From Gammaproteobacteria bacterium (GTDB lineage Bacteria > Pseudomonadota > Gammaproteobacteria > Arenicellales > UBA868), in assembly GCA_012960345.1 (NCBI GenBank), contig DUBL01000055.1, positions 1,701 through 34,401 of the forward strand: DNA of 32,701 nucleotides, written 5' to 3'. Shown piece by piece: positions 1 to 9,131 of this stretch. Below the pieces are notes generated by a model. That model saw nothing but the letters and a program-made list of their open reading frames with translations, was not told the origin of the DNA and did no database searches. Position numbers and translations under genes: made by a program. The first letter of the stretch is position 1. Each line of letters opens with the position of its first letter.

Positions 1-165
1 GATGATGTCAGCAGATGTGCGATCACCCAGTAGGATAGCCATCGCGTCGACAATCAGTGATTTCCCGGCACCGGTCTCTCCGGTGAGCACCGTCATGCCA
101 GGACTAAAAACTACCTCAACATCACGGACGATGATGAAATTACGTACTGTCAGCCAGTTGATCAT
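1..165 (-). CDS. recN: DNA repair protein RecN, N-terminal part (truncated by window edge)
   Basis: Reverse strand from ATG at 165 reads MINWLTVRNFIIVRDVEVVFSPGMTVLTGETGAGKSLIVDAMAILLGDRTSADI, with a Walker A (GETGAGKS) typical of RecN; follows nadK on the same strand. Confidence 0.9.
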   Translation of the reverse strand, partial: MINWLTVRNFIIVRDVEVVFSPGMTVLTGETGAGKSLIVDAMAILLGDRTSADII

Positions 166-180
166 GGTGCCGGTTGGGCG

Positions 181-1071
181 TTAGCCCCAACCCAGCTTTG
201 AGCGTAGCGCAGTATAGTGGTTGTGGCTGTTGATTCGAATCATCCGGGTGGCAATGTCGGCTCGTCGAACGGTGAGGAAAGCGCTCTCGGCAACGGCGAT
301 GCGGTGAATGCCGTCCACGAACACATTGGCACCGGCGCCAGCAAGATCAACGATGTCAATCTTGATGTGACTCGAGTCGTCGAGTACCAGAGGACGCTGG
401 CCCAGAGAGTGCGGGCACACTGGGGCGAAAAGAATGGCGGGCAGTAATGGATGGAGAATAGGGCCACCGACCGAGAGCGCGTAGGCGGTCGAGCCCGTCG
501 GCGTTGAGAGGATTATGCCATCGCCTCGCGTGCGTCCCACCGACTCATCGTTGACGTACGTTTCAAACTCGATCATACGACCGGTTTCCCCTTTGACCAG
601 GGCCACATCGTTGAGTGCGACACCGTGTTCGGTCAGTTGATTATCGGCAAACACTTCCACCTGAAGCATGGTCCTCTCTTCAATGGTGAACTGACCTGCC
701 AGCAACTCGTCGATCAGTTGCGTCATCTGACCTGCGGGGATATCGGTCAGGTAACCCAAACGACCGAGATTGACGCCGATCAAAGGCAGTCCAACCGGTG
801 CCAGGCTGCGGGCAGCATGCAGCATGGTTCCGTCGCCCCCAACCACGATGCCAAGATCGATGGTGTCTGAAAGCGGTTTGCCCGAGTCTTCGATGCGCCG
901 GCCGGGGATATTGCTGGCAGTGGTATCTCCCAGGTACACCTCAAGTCCGCGAGACTCTAGATGTGCCTGTAACGTCGATAAGGTGGCCTGAACGTCTGCG
1001 TCCTGGTAACGGCCGAAAATCCCAGCACTGGTAAATGGCGCCGGATTTTTCTGTGTTTTATGCTCGGCCAT
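181..1071 (-). CDS. nadK: NAD kinase
   Basis: GGDGTMLHAAR and GDGIILSTPTGSTAYALSVGGPILHP motifs. Start placed at MAEHKTQ (1071) rather than the longer ORF start at 1155. Confidence 0.93.
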   Translation of the reverse strand: MAEHKTQKNPAPFTSAGIFGRYQDADVQATLSTLQAHLESRGLEVYLGDTTASNIPGRRIEDSGKPLSDTIDLGIVVGGDGTMLHAARSLAPVGLPLIGVNLGRLGYLTDIPAGQMTQLIDELLAGQFTIEERTMLQVEVFADNQLTEHGVALNDVALVKGETGRMIEFETYVNDESVGRTRGDGIILSTPTGSTAYALSVGGPILHPLLPAILFAPVCPHSLGQRPLVLDDSSHIKIDIVDLAGAGANVFVDGIHRIAVAESAFLTVRRADIATRMIRINSHNHYTALRSKLGWG

Positions 1072-1091
1072 GGGCGTGAGTCCTCCCCACG

Positions 1092-1119
1092 TTGCACCGG
1101 GGGTTGGCAATGGTATGAT
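1092..1119 (+). promoter_or_regulatory. Candidate sigma70 promoter for hrcA
   Basis: TTGCAC (1092-1097), 16-nt spacer, TATGAT (1114-1119), upstream of hrcA and divergent from nadK. Confidence 0.4.
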
Positions 1120-1201
1120 GCGAGAGCATCGTTGTTCGGTGGTCCAGACTGGCATTCTACCGCCAAGGACGGCATCGCATTGAACGATAACCCCATATAT
1201 A

Positions 1202-2248
1202 GTGTTTGATAACTCTCAAATTCAGCTGAATGAGCGGGCGGAAACGCTGCTGCAGTTGCTGATACGCCGGTATATCGACCAGGGAGAGCCTGTGGGTTCG
1301 CGCACACTGTCGCGCGAGCCCGGCTTAGGTCTTAGTCCCGCCACCATACGAAACGTCATGTCAGATCTTGAGGAATTGGGTCTGATTCGATCTCCCCATA
1401 CCTCTGCTGGCAGGGTGCCGACTCAACTTGGTTATCGCATATTTGTCGACACCATGATGAAGGTGAAACCGCTCAATAACGAAGCCATTGAAGAGATCAG
1501 CGGTGGATTCGCCCGCGCTCATGATCCCAACGAATTGATTGAGTTGGCGTCCGAGTTGGTGTCACAGATTACGCATTTTGCAGGTATCGTGATGTTGCCT
1601 GGAGACCAAAGCGCACGGTTTCGACAGATTGAGTTTCTGCACCTGTCTGATGATCGGATTCTCGCCATTCTGGTTACTCAGGATGGGCGAGTACAGAACC
1701 GCGTGTTATTTGTAGGTCGAACTTATTCGCCCAGTGAGTTGGTGGAGGCGGCAAACTTCTTCAACGCGCAGTATTCCGGTCGACCGCTAAGCGAGGTCCG
1801 TCATGTGCTGCTTCACGACATGCAAAGTGACAGTCATCGTATGAATCAGATCATGCGCCACGCGGTGGATATGGCGCAATCTCTGTTCGAAGACGATGAG
1901 GCCAATAGCGTGGTCGTCAGTGGCGAAACGAACTTATTGGGTGTGCCCGACTTCGTAGAGTTGGAGAAGTTGCGAGAGATTTTTGACACGTTTAAAACCA
2001 AGCAGGATTTGCTCGAGTTGCTGGACAAGAGCATGAATGCCCGTGGTGTGAGCATATTCATCGGCGAGGAGTCTGGCTACAACGCGCTCACCGATTGCAG
2101 CGTAGTGACCGCACCGTATCTGGATCAGGGCCGCTGTGTCGGGGTGCTGGGCGTCGTTGGCCCAACGCGTATGGCCTACGATGAGGTCATTCCGGTGGTC
2201 GACATTACGGCCAGGTTTCTTGGGAACGCGCTCAGCTCACTGCACTAG
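1202..2248 (+). CDS. hrcA: Heat-inducible transcription repressor HrcA
   Basis: LLIRRYIDQGEPVGSRTLS...LSPATIRNVMSDLEELGLIRSPHTSAGRVPTQLGYRIFVD is the HrcA winged-helix region; directly upstream of grpE-dnaK-dnaJ. GTG start. Confidence 0.95.
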   Translation: MFDNSQIQLNERAETLLQLLIRRYIDQGEPVGSRTLSREPGLGLSPATIRNVMSDLEELGLIRSPHTSAGRVPTQLGYRIFVDTMMKVKPLNNEAIEEISGGFARAHDPNELIELASELVSQITHFAGIVMLPGDQSARFRQIEFLHLSDDRILAILVTQDGRVQNRVLFVGRTYSPSELVEAANFFNAQYSGRPLSEVRHVLLHDMQSDSHRMNQIMRHAVDMAQSLFEDDEANSVVVSGETNLLGVPDFVELEKLREIFDTFKTKQDLLELLDKSMNARGVSIFIGEESGYNALTDCSVVTAPYLDQGRCVGVLGVVGPTRMAYDEVIPVVDITARFLGNALSSLH

Positions 2249-2317
2249 GGGCGAAACTCGGCTTCAACTTAGTGTGACGGGTACCGCCTGGTATCTGTAA
2301 ATACATGGCCCGGACGG

Positions 2318-2346
2318 GTTGAAATGGCGCTGCCCGGCCCCATAAC
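2318..2346 (+). promoter_or_regulatory. Sigma32 (RpoH)-type heat-shock promoter upstream of grpE
   Basis: GTTGAAA (2318-2324), 13-nt spacer, CCCCATAAC (2338-2346); close to CTTGAAA-N(11-16)-CCCCATNT, about 47 nt upstream of the grpE ATG. Confidence 0.7.
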
Positions 2347-2392
2347 CAATGTATACCCCTCGATTAATTGTGAATTGATCAATGATTGCCAC

Positions 2393-3067
2393 ATGAGCCA
2401 AAACACCGTTGATACCGCAAATGACGCCACGTCTCCCGTTCCGTTAGTCGACTCGAAACCCGAGGATGCCCCGGCAGAGTTTGCCGATGAGGTAACCGAG
2501 GACGCCGGCCTTGAGGCGCCCGTTGATGGGGACACGGTGTGCGAGCCTGCCAAGGAGTTGCCCGACTCGGCTGCTGCACTGGCAGAGGCGATCACACTCG
2601 CCGCTGAACTGACGGGGGAGGTTGAATCTCTCAAGGATGAGGCACTCAGAGCGCGGGCCGAGGTCGACAACATTCGAAAACGCAGTCAGGCTGAGGTTGC
2701 CTCGATTCGGCGGTATGCCGTTGAGGGGTTTGCTCGAGAGTTGCTCGGTGTTCGCGATAGCCTGGATCTGGCCCGCGGGGTTGACCTAAGCACCGCTGAC
2801 GGCGATGTCGCGGAAAAAGTCGTCGAAGGCTTGGACATTACGCTCAAGCAGCTCGACAGTTTGATGGAAAAGTTCTCGATCCAAGCGGTGGAGCCTGAGG
2901 TGGGAGAGAAGCTTGATCCCGAACTTCACCAAGCCGTCTCGACGGTGGAAAGCGATGAACTCGAGCCCAACTGTATCCACCAGTGCATTCAGAAGGGTTA
3001 CCGGCTCCATGATCGACTGTTAAGACCGGCCATGGTGATTGTCGCCAAACCCCCCACGGCCGCTTGA
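2393..3067 (+). CDS. grpE: Nucleotide exchange factor GrpE
   Basis: LRARAEVDNIRKRSQAEVASIRRYAVEGFARELLGVRDSLDLA...LDPELHQAVSTVES...GYRLHDRLLRPAMVIVAK. Start at MSQNTVD (2393); the longer ORF start (2324) lies inside the promoter. Confidence 0.95.
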   Translation: MSQNTVDTANDATSPVPLVDSKPEDAPAEFADEVTEDAGLEAPVDGDTVCEPAKELPDSAAALAEAITLAAELTGEVESLKDEALRARAEVDNIRKRSQAEVASIRRYAVEGFARELLGVRDSLDLARGVDLSTADGDVAEKVVEGLDITLKQLDSLMEKFSIQAVEPEVGEKLDPELHQAVSTVESDELEPNCIHQCIQKGYRLHDRLLRPAMVIVAKPPTAA

Positions 3068-3136
3068 ATTAACCAGTAATGCCCTTATTTTTATTCCTGA
3101 ACTAACGAAAATCGTATTTTAAGAGGATTCATTAAC

Positions 3137-5068
3137 ATGGCGAGCATCATCGGCATTGATCTTGGTACCACTAACTCCTGTGTTGCAGTCATGGAGGGCG
3201 GATCGGCCAAAGTGATAGAAAACAGTGAAGGTGACCGCACGACACCTTCTGTCGTGGCGTTTACCGAAGACGGGGAAGTCCTCGTTGGGCAATCAGCCAA
3301 GCGTCAGGCGGTGACTAATCCGCACAACACAATTTTTGCCTTCAAGCGCTTGATCGGTCGGCGTTTCGATGAAGAGCTGGTTCAGCGTGACATCGATTTG
3401 ATGCCGTATCGCATCGTCAAGGCGAAGAACGGCGATGCCTGGGTAGAGGCAGCTGGTAAACCGGTGGCGCCGCCGGAAATCTCCGCGCGGGTGTTACAGA
3501 AGATGAAGAAGACCGCAGAAGATTATCTGGGTCATGAGGTGAACGAGGCCGTGATCACTGTGCCGGCTTACTTCAATGATTCGCAGCGCCAGGCGACCAA
3601 AGATGCGGGAAAGATTGCCGGGCTGGACGTCAAGCGGATTATCAACGAACCCACAGCGGCCGCTCTGGCATACGGCTTGGAGAAGCAGAAAGGCGATCGC
3701 AAGATAGCGGTCTACGATCTCGGTGGTGGAACCTTTGATATTTCCATTATTGAGATTGCTGACGTCGATGGTGAACACCAATTTGAGGTGCTCTCGACTA
3801 ACGGGGACACTTTTCTTGGGGGCGAAGACTTTGATCGCCGCTTGATCGACTATCTGGCCGATGAGTTTGAGAAAGATCAGGGTATGAATTTGCGCGGCGA
3901 TGCTTTGGCAATGCAGCGCCTGAAGGAAGGGGCGGAAAAGGCAAAGATCGAATTGTCTTCCACCATGCAGACGGAGATTAATCTGCCCTACATCACAGCT
4001 GATCAAACGGGTCCCAAGCATTTAACTTTGAAACTGAGCCGGGCTAAGCTCGAGGCGATGGTCGATGAGTTGATTGCACGTACGATTGAGCCATGCAAGG
4101 TCGCGTTGCGCGATGCTGACCTCAAGGCCACTGATATTGACGATATTCTGCTGGTCGGTGGCCAGACCCGGATGCCCAAAGTGCAGGAAGTGGTCAAGGA
4201 CTTTTTTGGTCGTGAGCCGCAGCGCGACATCAATCCGGACGAGGCAGTGGCAGTGGGTGCCGCGATCCAAGGTGGAGTGCTCGGCGGCGATATTAAGGAT
4301 GTCCTGTTACTGGATGTGACGCCGTTGTCACTGGGTATTGAGACACTGGGTGGGGTGATGACCAAGTTGATTAACAAGAACACCACTATCCCGACTAAAG
4401 CCAACCAGGTGTTCTCAACCGCAGACGACAATCAAACGGCGGTAACGGTGCATGTTCTCCAGGGTGAGCGCGAGATGGCAAAGGACAACAAGTCGTTGGG
4501 GCGTTTCGATCTAACAGATATTCCGTCTGCCCCGCGTGGCATGCCGCAGATTGATGTCACTTTTGATATCGATTCAAATGGCATCATGCACGTGTCGGCC
4601 AAGGACAAAGCGACAAATAAGGAAAACCGGATTGAGATCAAGGCCGGCTCGGGTCTGAGTGACGAGGAAATCAAACGCATGGTTGAGGACGCCGAGACGC
4701 ATGCCGAAGAGGATCGTAAGACCCGTGAACTGGTCGATGCGCGCAATCAGGCGGAGGCCATGATCCATACTGTGCGTAAGACGCTGGTCGAGGCGGCTGA
4801 CAAGGTGGAAGAAGATGAAAAAACGCACATTGAGTCGGCCATTGTTGAACTTGAGGAGGCGAGCAGCGGTGAGGACGTCGAGGCCATTCAGAACAAGACC
4901 AATACCTTGATGGAGGCCAGTCATAAACTGGCTGAAAAAATGTATCAAGAATCCGCGGCCTCCGCTGACAGTGCAGAGCCAGGTGGTGCGGGCGATGCGC
5001 CGGAAGGTGATGTGGTTGATGCAGAGTTTGAAGAGGTGGAAGAGGTGAAGGACGACAAGAATCAATGA
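3137..5068 (+). CDS. dnaK: Molecular chaperone DnaK (Hsp70)
   Basis: [58 protein letters not shown]. Confidence 0.99.
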   Translation: MASIIGIDLGTTNSCVAVMEGGSAKVIENSEGDRTTPSVVAFTEDGEVLVGQSAKRQAVTNPHNTIFAFKRLIGRRFDEELVQRDIDLMPYRIVKAKNGDAWVEAAGKPVAPPEISARVLQKMKKTAEDYLGHEVNEAVITVPAYFNDSQRQATKDAGKIAGLDVKRIINEPTAAALAYGLEKQKGDRKIAVYDLGGGTFDISIIEIADVDGEHQFEVLSTNGDTFLGGEDFDRRLIDYLADEFEKDQGMNLRGDALAMQRLKEGAEKAKIELSSTMQTEINLPYITADQTGPKHLTLKLSRAKLEAMVDELIARTIEPCKVALRDADLKATDIDDILLVGGQTRMPKVQEVVKDFFGREPQRDINPDEAVAVGAAIQGGVLGGDIKDVLLLDVTPLSLGIETLGGVMTKLINKNTTIPTKANQVFSTADDNQTAVTVHVLQGEREMAKDNKSLGRFDLTDIPSAPRGMPQIDVTFDIDSNGIMHVSAKDKATNKENRIEIKAGSGLSDEEIKRMVEDAETHAEEDRKTRELVDARNQAEAMIHTVRKTLVEAADKVEEDEKTHIESAIVELEEASSGEDVEAIQNKTNTLMEASHKLAEKMYQESAASADSAEPGGAGDAPEGDVVDAEFEEVEEVKDDKNQ

Positions 5069-5122
5069 GGCGGTGTTTGAGCGGGCACTGTTGTCAGGTG
5101 GTCCGCATAGCAACACGCGAGG

Positions 5123-5145
5123 AAGCCGGAGCGATGCCCCGGCTT
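5123..5145 (+). terminator. Intergenic hairpin between dnaK and dnaJ (possible attenuator or processing stem)
   Basis: AAGCCGG-AGCGATGCC-CCGGCTT: 7-bp stem with an additional GC/GC pairing possible inside an A/C mismatch; no long U tract directly follows. Confidence 0.4.
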
Positions 5146-5194
5146 TCGTGCGTTTTGACAGCCTCGCGGCGAGGTCGGAAGATGACTATCCATA

Positions 5195-6328
5195 ATGGCT
5201 AAGCGGGATTATTACGATGTGCTCGGGGTTGGGCGTGAGGCGGGTGATGGTGACCTGAAGAAAGCCTATCGTCGACTGGCTATGAAGCACCACCCAGATA
5301 GAAATCCTGATGATCCTAAGGCGGAGCAGCAATTCACGGAGGCCAAAGAGGCCTATGAGGTGCTGTCCGACGGAGAGAAACGCGCGGCGTATAACCAATT
5401 TGGTCATGCTGGCGTGGAAGGCAATGTGGGAATGGGTGGCGGCGCAGGTGCGGCTGGGTTCGGCGATATTTTCGGCGATATTTTCGGCGATATTTTCGGT
5501 GCGGGTGCGGGTGGCGGACGACGCGGACGCAGCGCTCGGGGAGCTGATCTTCGTTACGAGCTCGAATTGACGCTGGAGGATGCTGTTCGTGGAAGTGACT
5601 CGCGAATTCAAGTGCCCACACTGGTGCGGTGTGATACCTGCAGTGGTTCGGGTGCAAAACCGGGGACCTCTCCGTCTTCGTGTTCGACCTGCGCTGGTCA
5701 GGGGCAGGTGCGTATGCAACAAGGCTTCTTTTCCATACAGCAGACCTGTCCACAGTGCAGCGGCAGCGGTAGGGTGATCACCAGTCCTTGTGGCGAATGC
5801 AGTGGCCAGGGCCGTGTGCAAAAAAGAAAGACGTTGCAGGTGAAAGTGCCGGCTGGGGTCGACGATGGCGACCAGATTCGACTGGCAGGAGAAGGAGAGA
5901 GCGGTGCGGCGGGAATCCCAGCGGGAGATCTGTATGTCTTGATGCGACTCAAGCCCCATCCGATTTTCTCGCGTGACGGCGACAACCTTTATTGTGAAAT
6001 GCCGGTGAGTTTTGCTGTGGCGGCGCTCGGCGGTAACATCGATATTCCCACCCTCTCAGGCCGGGCCAATCTGAAAATTCCTACAGAAAGTCAATCTGAG
6101 CGGGTGTTTCGTTTGCGCGGCAAGGGTGTGCGCAATGTTCGTTCCGGATCGGTGGGAGATCTCTATTGCAAGGTTAAGGTCGAAACGCCTGTTAATTTGA
6201 CACGTCGTCAAAAGGAAGTATTGTCGGAATTTGAAGAGTTGACCAATGGAGGGGACAGTCGGCATTCTCCGAGGCAGAACTCCTGGTCGGGCAAGCTCAA
6301 GTCATTTTTCGAAGACCTGGTGTCTTGA
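5195..6328 (+). CDS. dnaJ: Chaperone protein DnaJ
   Basis: [16 protein letters not shown]...HHPDRNP J-domain, G/F region, and four CxxCxGxG-type zinc motifs ([32 protein letters not shown]). Confidence 0.98.
   Translation: MAKRDYYDVLGVGREAGDGDLKKAYRRLAMKHHPDRNPDDPKAEQQFTEAKEAYEVLSDGEKRAAYNQFGHAGVEGNVGMGGGAGAAGFGDIFGDIFGDIFGAGAGGGRRGRSARGADLRYELELTLEDAVRGSDSRIQVPTLVRCDTCSGSGAKPGTSPSSCSTCAGQGQVRMQQGFFSIQQTCPQCSGSGRVITSPCGECSGQGRVQKRKTLQVKVPAGVDDGDQIRLAGEGESGAAGIPAGDLYVLMRLKPHPIFSRDGDNLYCEMPVSFAVAALGGNIDIPTLSGRANLKIPTESQSERVFRLRGKGVRNVRSGSVGDLYCKVKVETPVNLTRRQKEVLSEFEELTNGGDSRHSPRQNSWSGKLKSFFEDLVS
5459..5500 (+). repeat. Perfect 12-bp tandem repeat (3.5 units) in the dnaJ G/F region
   Basis: ttcggcgatatt at 5459-5470, 5471-5482 and 5483-5494, then ttcggt; encodes [14 protein letters not shown]. 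Confidence 0.95.
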
Positions 6329-6387
6329 GTGCTATGCCTGAATCGGCGATAAGAGCAAGGCGGGAAATAGCTTAAGGCACCTGATCA

Positions 6388-6933
6388 ATGATTACGGTTG
6401 AAGAAACACCACTTTCTGGCGTGATGGTTATTACGCCGCAGGTATTTCAGGATGATCGTGGTTTTTTTCTCGAGAGTTTTAATGCCGAGTGTTTCCTTAA
6501 AGAAGGGTTGCCTGTGGATTTCGTACAGGACAATCATTCACGGTCAGTGAGGGGCGTTCTTCGCGGACTTCACTATCAGTATCCTGCCTGGCAGGGCAAG
6601 TTGGTACGCGTACTGGTCGGTGAGATTTTCGATGTGGTGGTTGATATACGCCGTCAGTCCTCAACATTTGGTCAGTGGTTTGGTATTCACCTGAGCGCAA
6701 CGGACTTTAAACAACTCTGGGTTCCGCCGGGCTATGCGCACGGATTTTGCGTGGTCAGTGATATGGCCGAAATGGCCTACAAGTGCACGGTCCCCTACCT
6801 TCCTTCCGATGATGCCGGTGTGCGCTGGAACGATCCAGAAATCGGCATAGAGTGGCCAGTCAACGACCCTGTTTTGTCAGCGAAGGACCAGGTGGCGCCG
6901 TTGCTCGCTGAACTCGACGACCTTTCTGTTTAA
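6388..6933 (+). CDS. rmlC: dTDP-4-dehydrorhamnose 3,5-epimerase
   Basis: DDRGFFLESFN, VQDNHSRSVRGVLRGLHYQ, WVPPGYAHGFCVVSD; RmlC signature. Confidence 0.93.
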   Translation: MITVEETPLSGVMVITPQVFQDDRGFFLESFNAECFLKEGLPVDFVQDNHSRSVRGVLRGLHYQYPAWQGKLVRVLVGEIFDVVVDIRRQSSTFGQWFGIHLSATDFKQLWVPPGYAHGFCVVSDMAEMAYKCTVPYLPSDDAGVRWNDPEIGIEWPVNDPVLSAKDQVAPLLAELDDLSV

Positions 6934-6958
6934 AGCGCGTGAGGCGCGCTCTGCCATT

Positions 6959-7834
6959 ATGAAGGTGCTTTTGTTCGGTCGTACAGGGCAGGTGGGTTCG
7001 GCCCTCGCAGAACAAGCGGTAGCGCCAGTGGTATTGCAAAGTCTTCACCGAGTAGATGTTGATCTTGCCGATAGCAGCGCAATTGATCGAGTAATCCGCC
7101 AGGCGCAGCCAGACGTCGTGATTAATGCCGCGGCCTATACGGCTGTCGATGCGGCGGAGTCGGAGCCTGATCAAGCCTATCAGGTGAATGCCAAAGCGCC
7201 TGGGGTGATGGCGCAGGCCTGCCTGGAGTGTCAGGCACTACTTGTGCACTATTCGACAGATTATGTCTTTGATGGACGGGGCCGACAGCCCTACGTGGAA
7301 GACAGTCCGACTGGGCCTACCGGAGTTTACGCCCGTTCAAAGCTTGCCGGTGAGGTAGCCGTTATGGCCGCTGGTGGTCAGGCCATTATCCTGAGAACTG
7401 GATGGGTCTACTCCCATGACGGCCGCAATTTTCTTCACACTATGTTGCGATTGGCTGAGTCCGGCGTACCACTGTCGGTGGTTGCTGATCAGGTCGGGGC
7501 CCCAACCTATGCACCAGATCTCGCCACGGCAACGTGGAAGATTATCGATCGACTCCAAGCGCAATCAAATACCTCTACACTCCGCATCTTACATGCGACC
7601 AATCATGGCGAGGTGAGTTGGCATGGCTTTGCCAGCGCATTGTTCGAACGTCTCGGCCGCAACGATGTGGTGGTAGAGGCGATCACAACGGCCATGTATC
7701 CAACAGCCGCTCCAAGGCCTGCTTATTCTGTACTCTCGAATGACCGGCTTGATAAAGAGTTTGGCGTGCGGCTGCCATCCTGGGAAGACGGGATGATGCG
7801 TTGCCTCGATCGCTTGCGTACTGCTAAACCGTGA
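6959..7834 (+). CDS. rmlD: dTDP-4-dehydrorhamnose reductase
   Basis: MKVLLFGRTGQVGSAL, VINAAAYTAVDAAESEPDQAYQVNAKAPG, YSTDYVFDG, YARSKLAGE. Confidence 0.93.
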   Translation: MKVLLFGRTGQVGSALAEQAVAPVVLQSLHRVDVDLADSSAIDRVIRQAQPDVVINAAAYTAVDAAESEPDQAYQVNAKAPGVMAQACLECQALLVHYSTDYVFDGRGRQPYVEDSPTGPTGVYARSKLAGEVAVMAAGGQAIILRTGWVYSHDGRNFLHTMLRLAESGVPLSVVADQVGAPTYAPDLATATWKIIDRLQAQSNTSTLRILHATNHGEVSWHGFASALFERLGRNDVVVEAITTAMYPTAAPRPAYSVLSNDRLDKEFGVRLPSWEDGMMRCLDRLRTAKP

Positions 7835-8481
7835 ATTTGCTCGCGATTGATACGGCGACGGAAGCCTGTTCGGTTGCGCTTTGGTGCGATGGGAGGGTTC
7901 ATTGTCAACGAGTGATGGAACCGCGCGGGCACTCTGCCCGAGTGTTACCGATGGTTGAGGCAGTGCTGGATGAGGCCGGTATTGCCCGCTCATCACTGGA
8001 TGTGATCGCGTGTGACCGGGGACCGGGTTCATTTACAGGCATTCGCATCGGTGTTGGCGTGGCCCAAGGCATCGCGATGGGGTTGGATCGCCCAGTGGTC
8101 GGTGTTTCATCGTTGCTGGCGCTTGCCGAGCTCTGCGGAAAGGAAGCGGTGTTGCCCGCCATCGATGCGCGGATGGGGCAGGTGTATTGGGCTTTGTTTT
8201 GCCAGGATAAGGCAGCACCGACAGGCTGGACATGCAGGCAACCGGAGCAGGTAAGTGACCCCGAGTCGGTTGCGTCGTTAGCTTTGCGCGCCGTGGGTGT
8301 GGGCAGTGGGTGGGATCGCTATCCTGATGTGCTTAGCCGTCGCAGCGGCGACTGGATTGCCCTGCGTTTTCCCGATGCAACGGCCATTGCCTCGATTGCG
8401 GCGCGCGAGATTGCGGCGGTGGGCATCGAAAAAAGTGGGAGTGCTGTGCCAGTCTATCTTCGAGATCGAGTGACGGATTAA
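7831..8481 (+). CDS. tsaB: tRNA threonylcarbamoyladenosine biosynthesis protein TsaB
   Basis: GTG start, MNLLAIDTATEACSVALW...CDRGPGSFTGIRIGVGVAQGIAMGLDRPVVGVSSL; 4-nt overlap with rmlD. Confidence 0.93.
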   Translation: MNLLAIDTATEACSVALWCDGRVHCQRVMEPRGHSARVLPMVEAVLDEAGIARSSLDVIACDRGPGSFTGIRIGVGVAQGIAMGLDRPVVGVSSLLALAELCGKEAVLPAIDARMGQVYWALFCQDKAAPTGWTCRQPEQVSDPESVASLALRAVGVGSGWDRYPDVLSRRSGDWIALRFPDATAIASIAAREIAAVGIEKSGSAVPVYLRDRVTD

Positions 8482-8507
8482 TGTTCGGTGCTGAGTTTGC
8501 GCGGCCT

Positions 8508-9059
8508 TCAACTCCGTGACAGCGTCATTACACCTTGAGTCTGCATGGTGGGTGTTAATGTCGAAGAGCCGCATAGTTCGTCGATCGGTGTGTCGGTAGC
8601 GAGGTTCCAGTAACCCGTATAATTTCCGCTAAGATCACTTGAGGTGCCAGTCAGGGCAATCTGGATCTTGCTGGGACGATCTGGGCCGTTTTCATCAGGT
8701 GCGGTCCACTCAATGGTGAGCATACCCCGAGTCGACATTTCATTGTCAAAGGTGAGCGGATCATCACCCCCAGTATTGGTAGCCGTTTTGGTGGCGACGC
8801 CGCCCGATAAATAGCCACTGGTAACGCACTCGTAATCGGGTGTTAGGATAATTCCGGTGACGGCGCCGGCAACATCGGTCAAGGTCATGCTGACCGAGAT
8901 CAATCGAGTGCCACCCTGGTTGCTCATGGTGCCGGTCCAGCGCCCCGACACGTTGAAGTCTTGCAATAAAGTCCCGCTGCTGGTGCCACCGCCACAACCC
9001 TGAATAATCAGGCAAGTCAGCGCCACGAGTAACCATTTATACGGTGTCAGCGTATTCAT
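8508..9059 (-). CDS. Small predicted lipoprotein of unknown function
   Basis: MNTLTPYKWLLVALTCLIIQGCGGG: signal peptide with lipobox-like IQGC; mature part is rich in Thr/Ser/Gly. Start set at 9059. Confidence 0.75.
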   Translation of the reverse strand: MNTLTPYKWLLVALTCLIIQGCGGGTSSGTLLQDFNVSGRWTGTMSNQGGTRLISVSMTLTDVAGAVTGIILTPDYECVTSGYLSGGVATKTATNTGGDDPLTFDNEMSTRGMLTIEWTAPDENGPDRPSKIQIALTGTSSDLSGNYTGYWNLATDTPIDELCGSSTLTPTMQTQGVMTLSRS

Positions 9060-9131
9060 GGGGGCTAGGATATCATCGCCGAGGGCTTGGTGGTTGGGTT
9101 TCCACATTGGCTTGGGGTCAGTCTGCTGGAG

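Noticed and set aside
1171-1200. Full sigma32 promoter for hrcA
   Set aside because: CCCCATATAT fits a -10 but the position 13 nt upstream (GGCATCG) does not fit CTTGAAA, and the nearby ATTGAA is only 6 nt away.
3494-5116. Minus-strand ORFs of 175, 142, 104 and 180 aa
   Set aside because: Antisense to dnaK; no family motifs.
5186-5959. 257-aa ORF on the minus strand opposite dnaJ
   Set aside because: Entirely antisense to a confident dnaJ with J-domain and zinc motifs; composition (His/Arg/Thr-rich) is typical of shadow ORFs.
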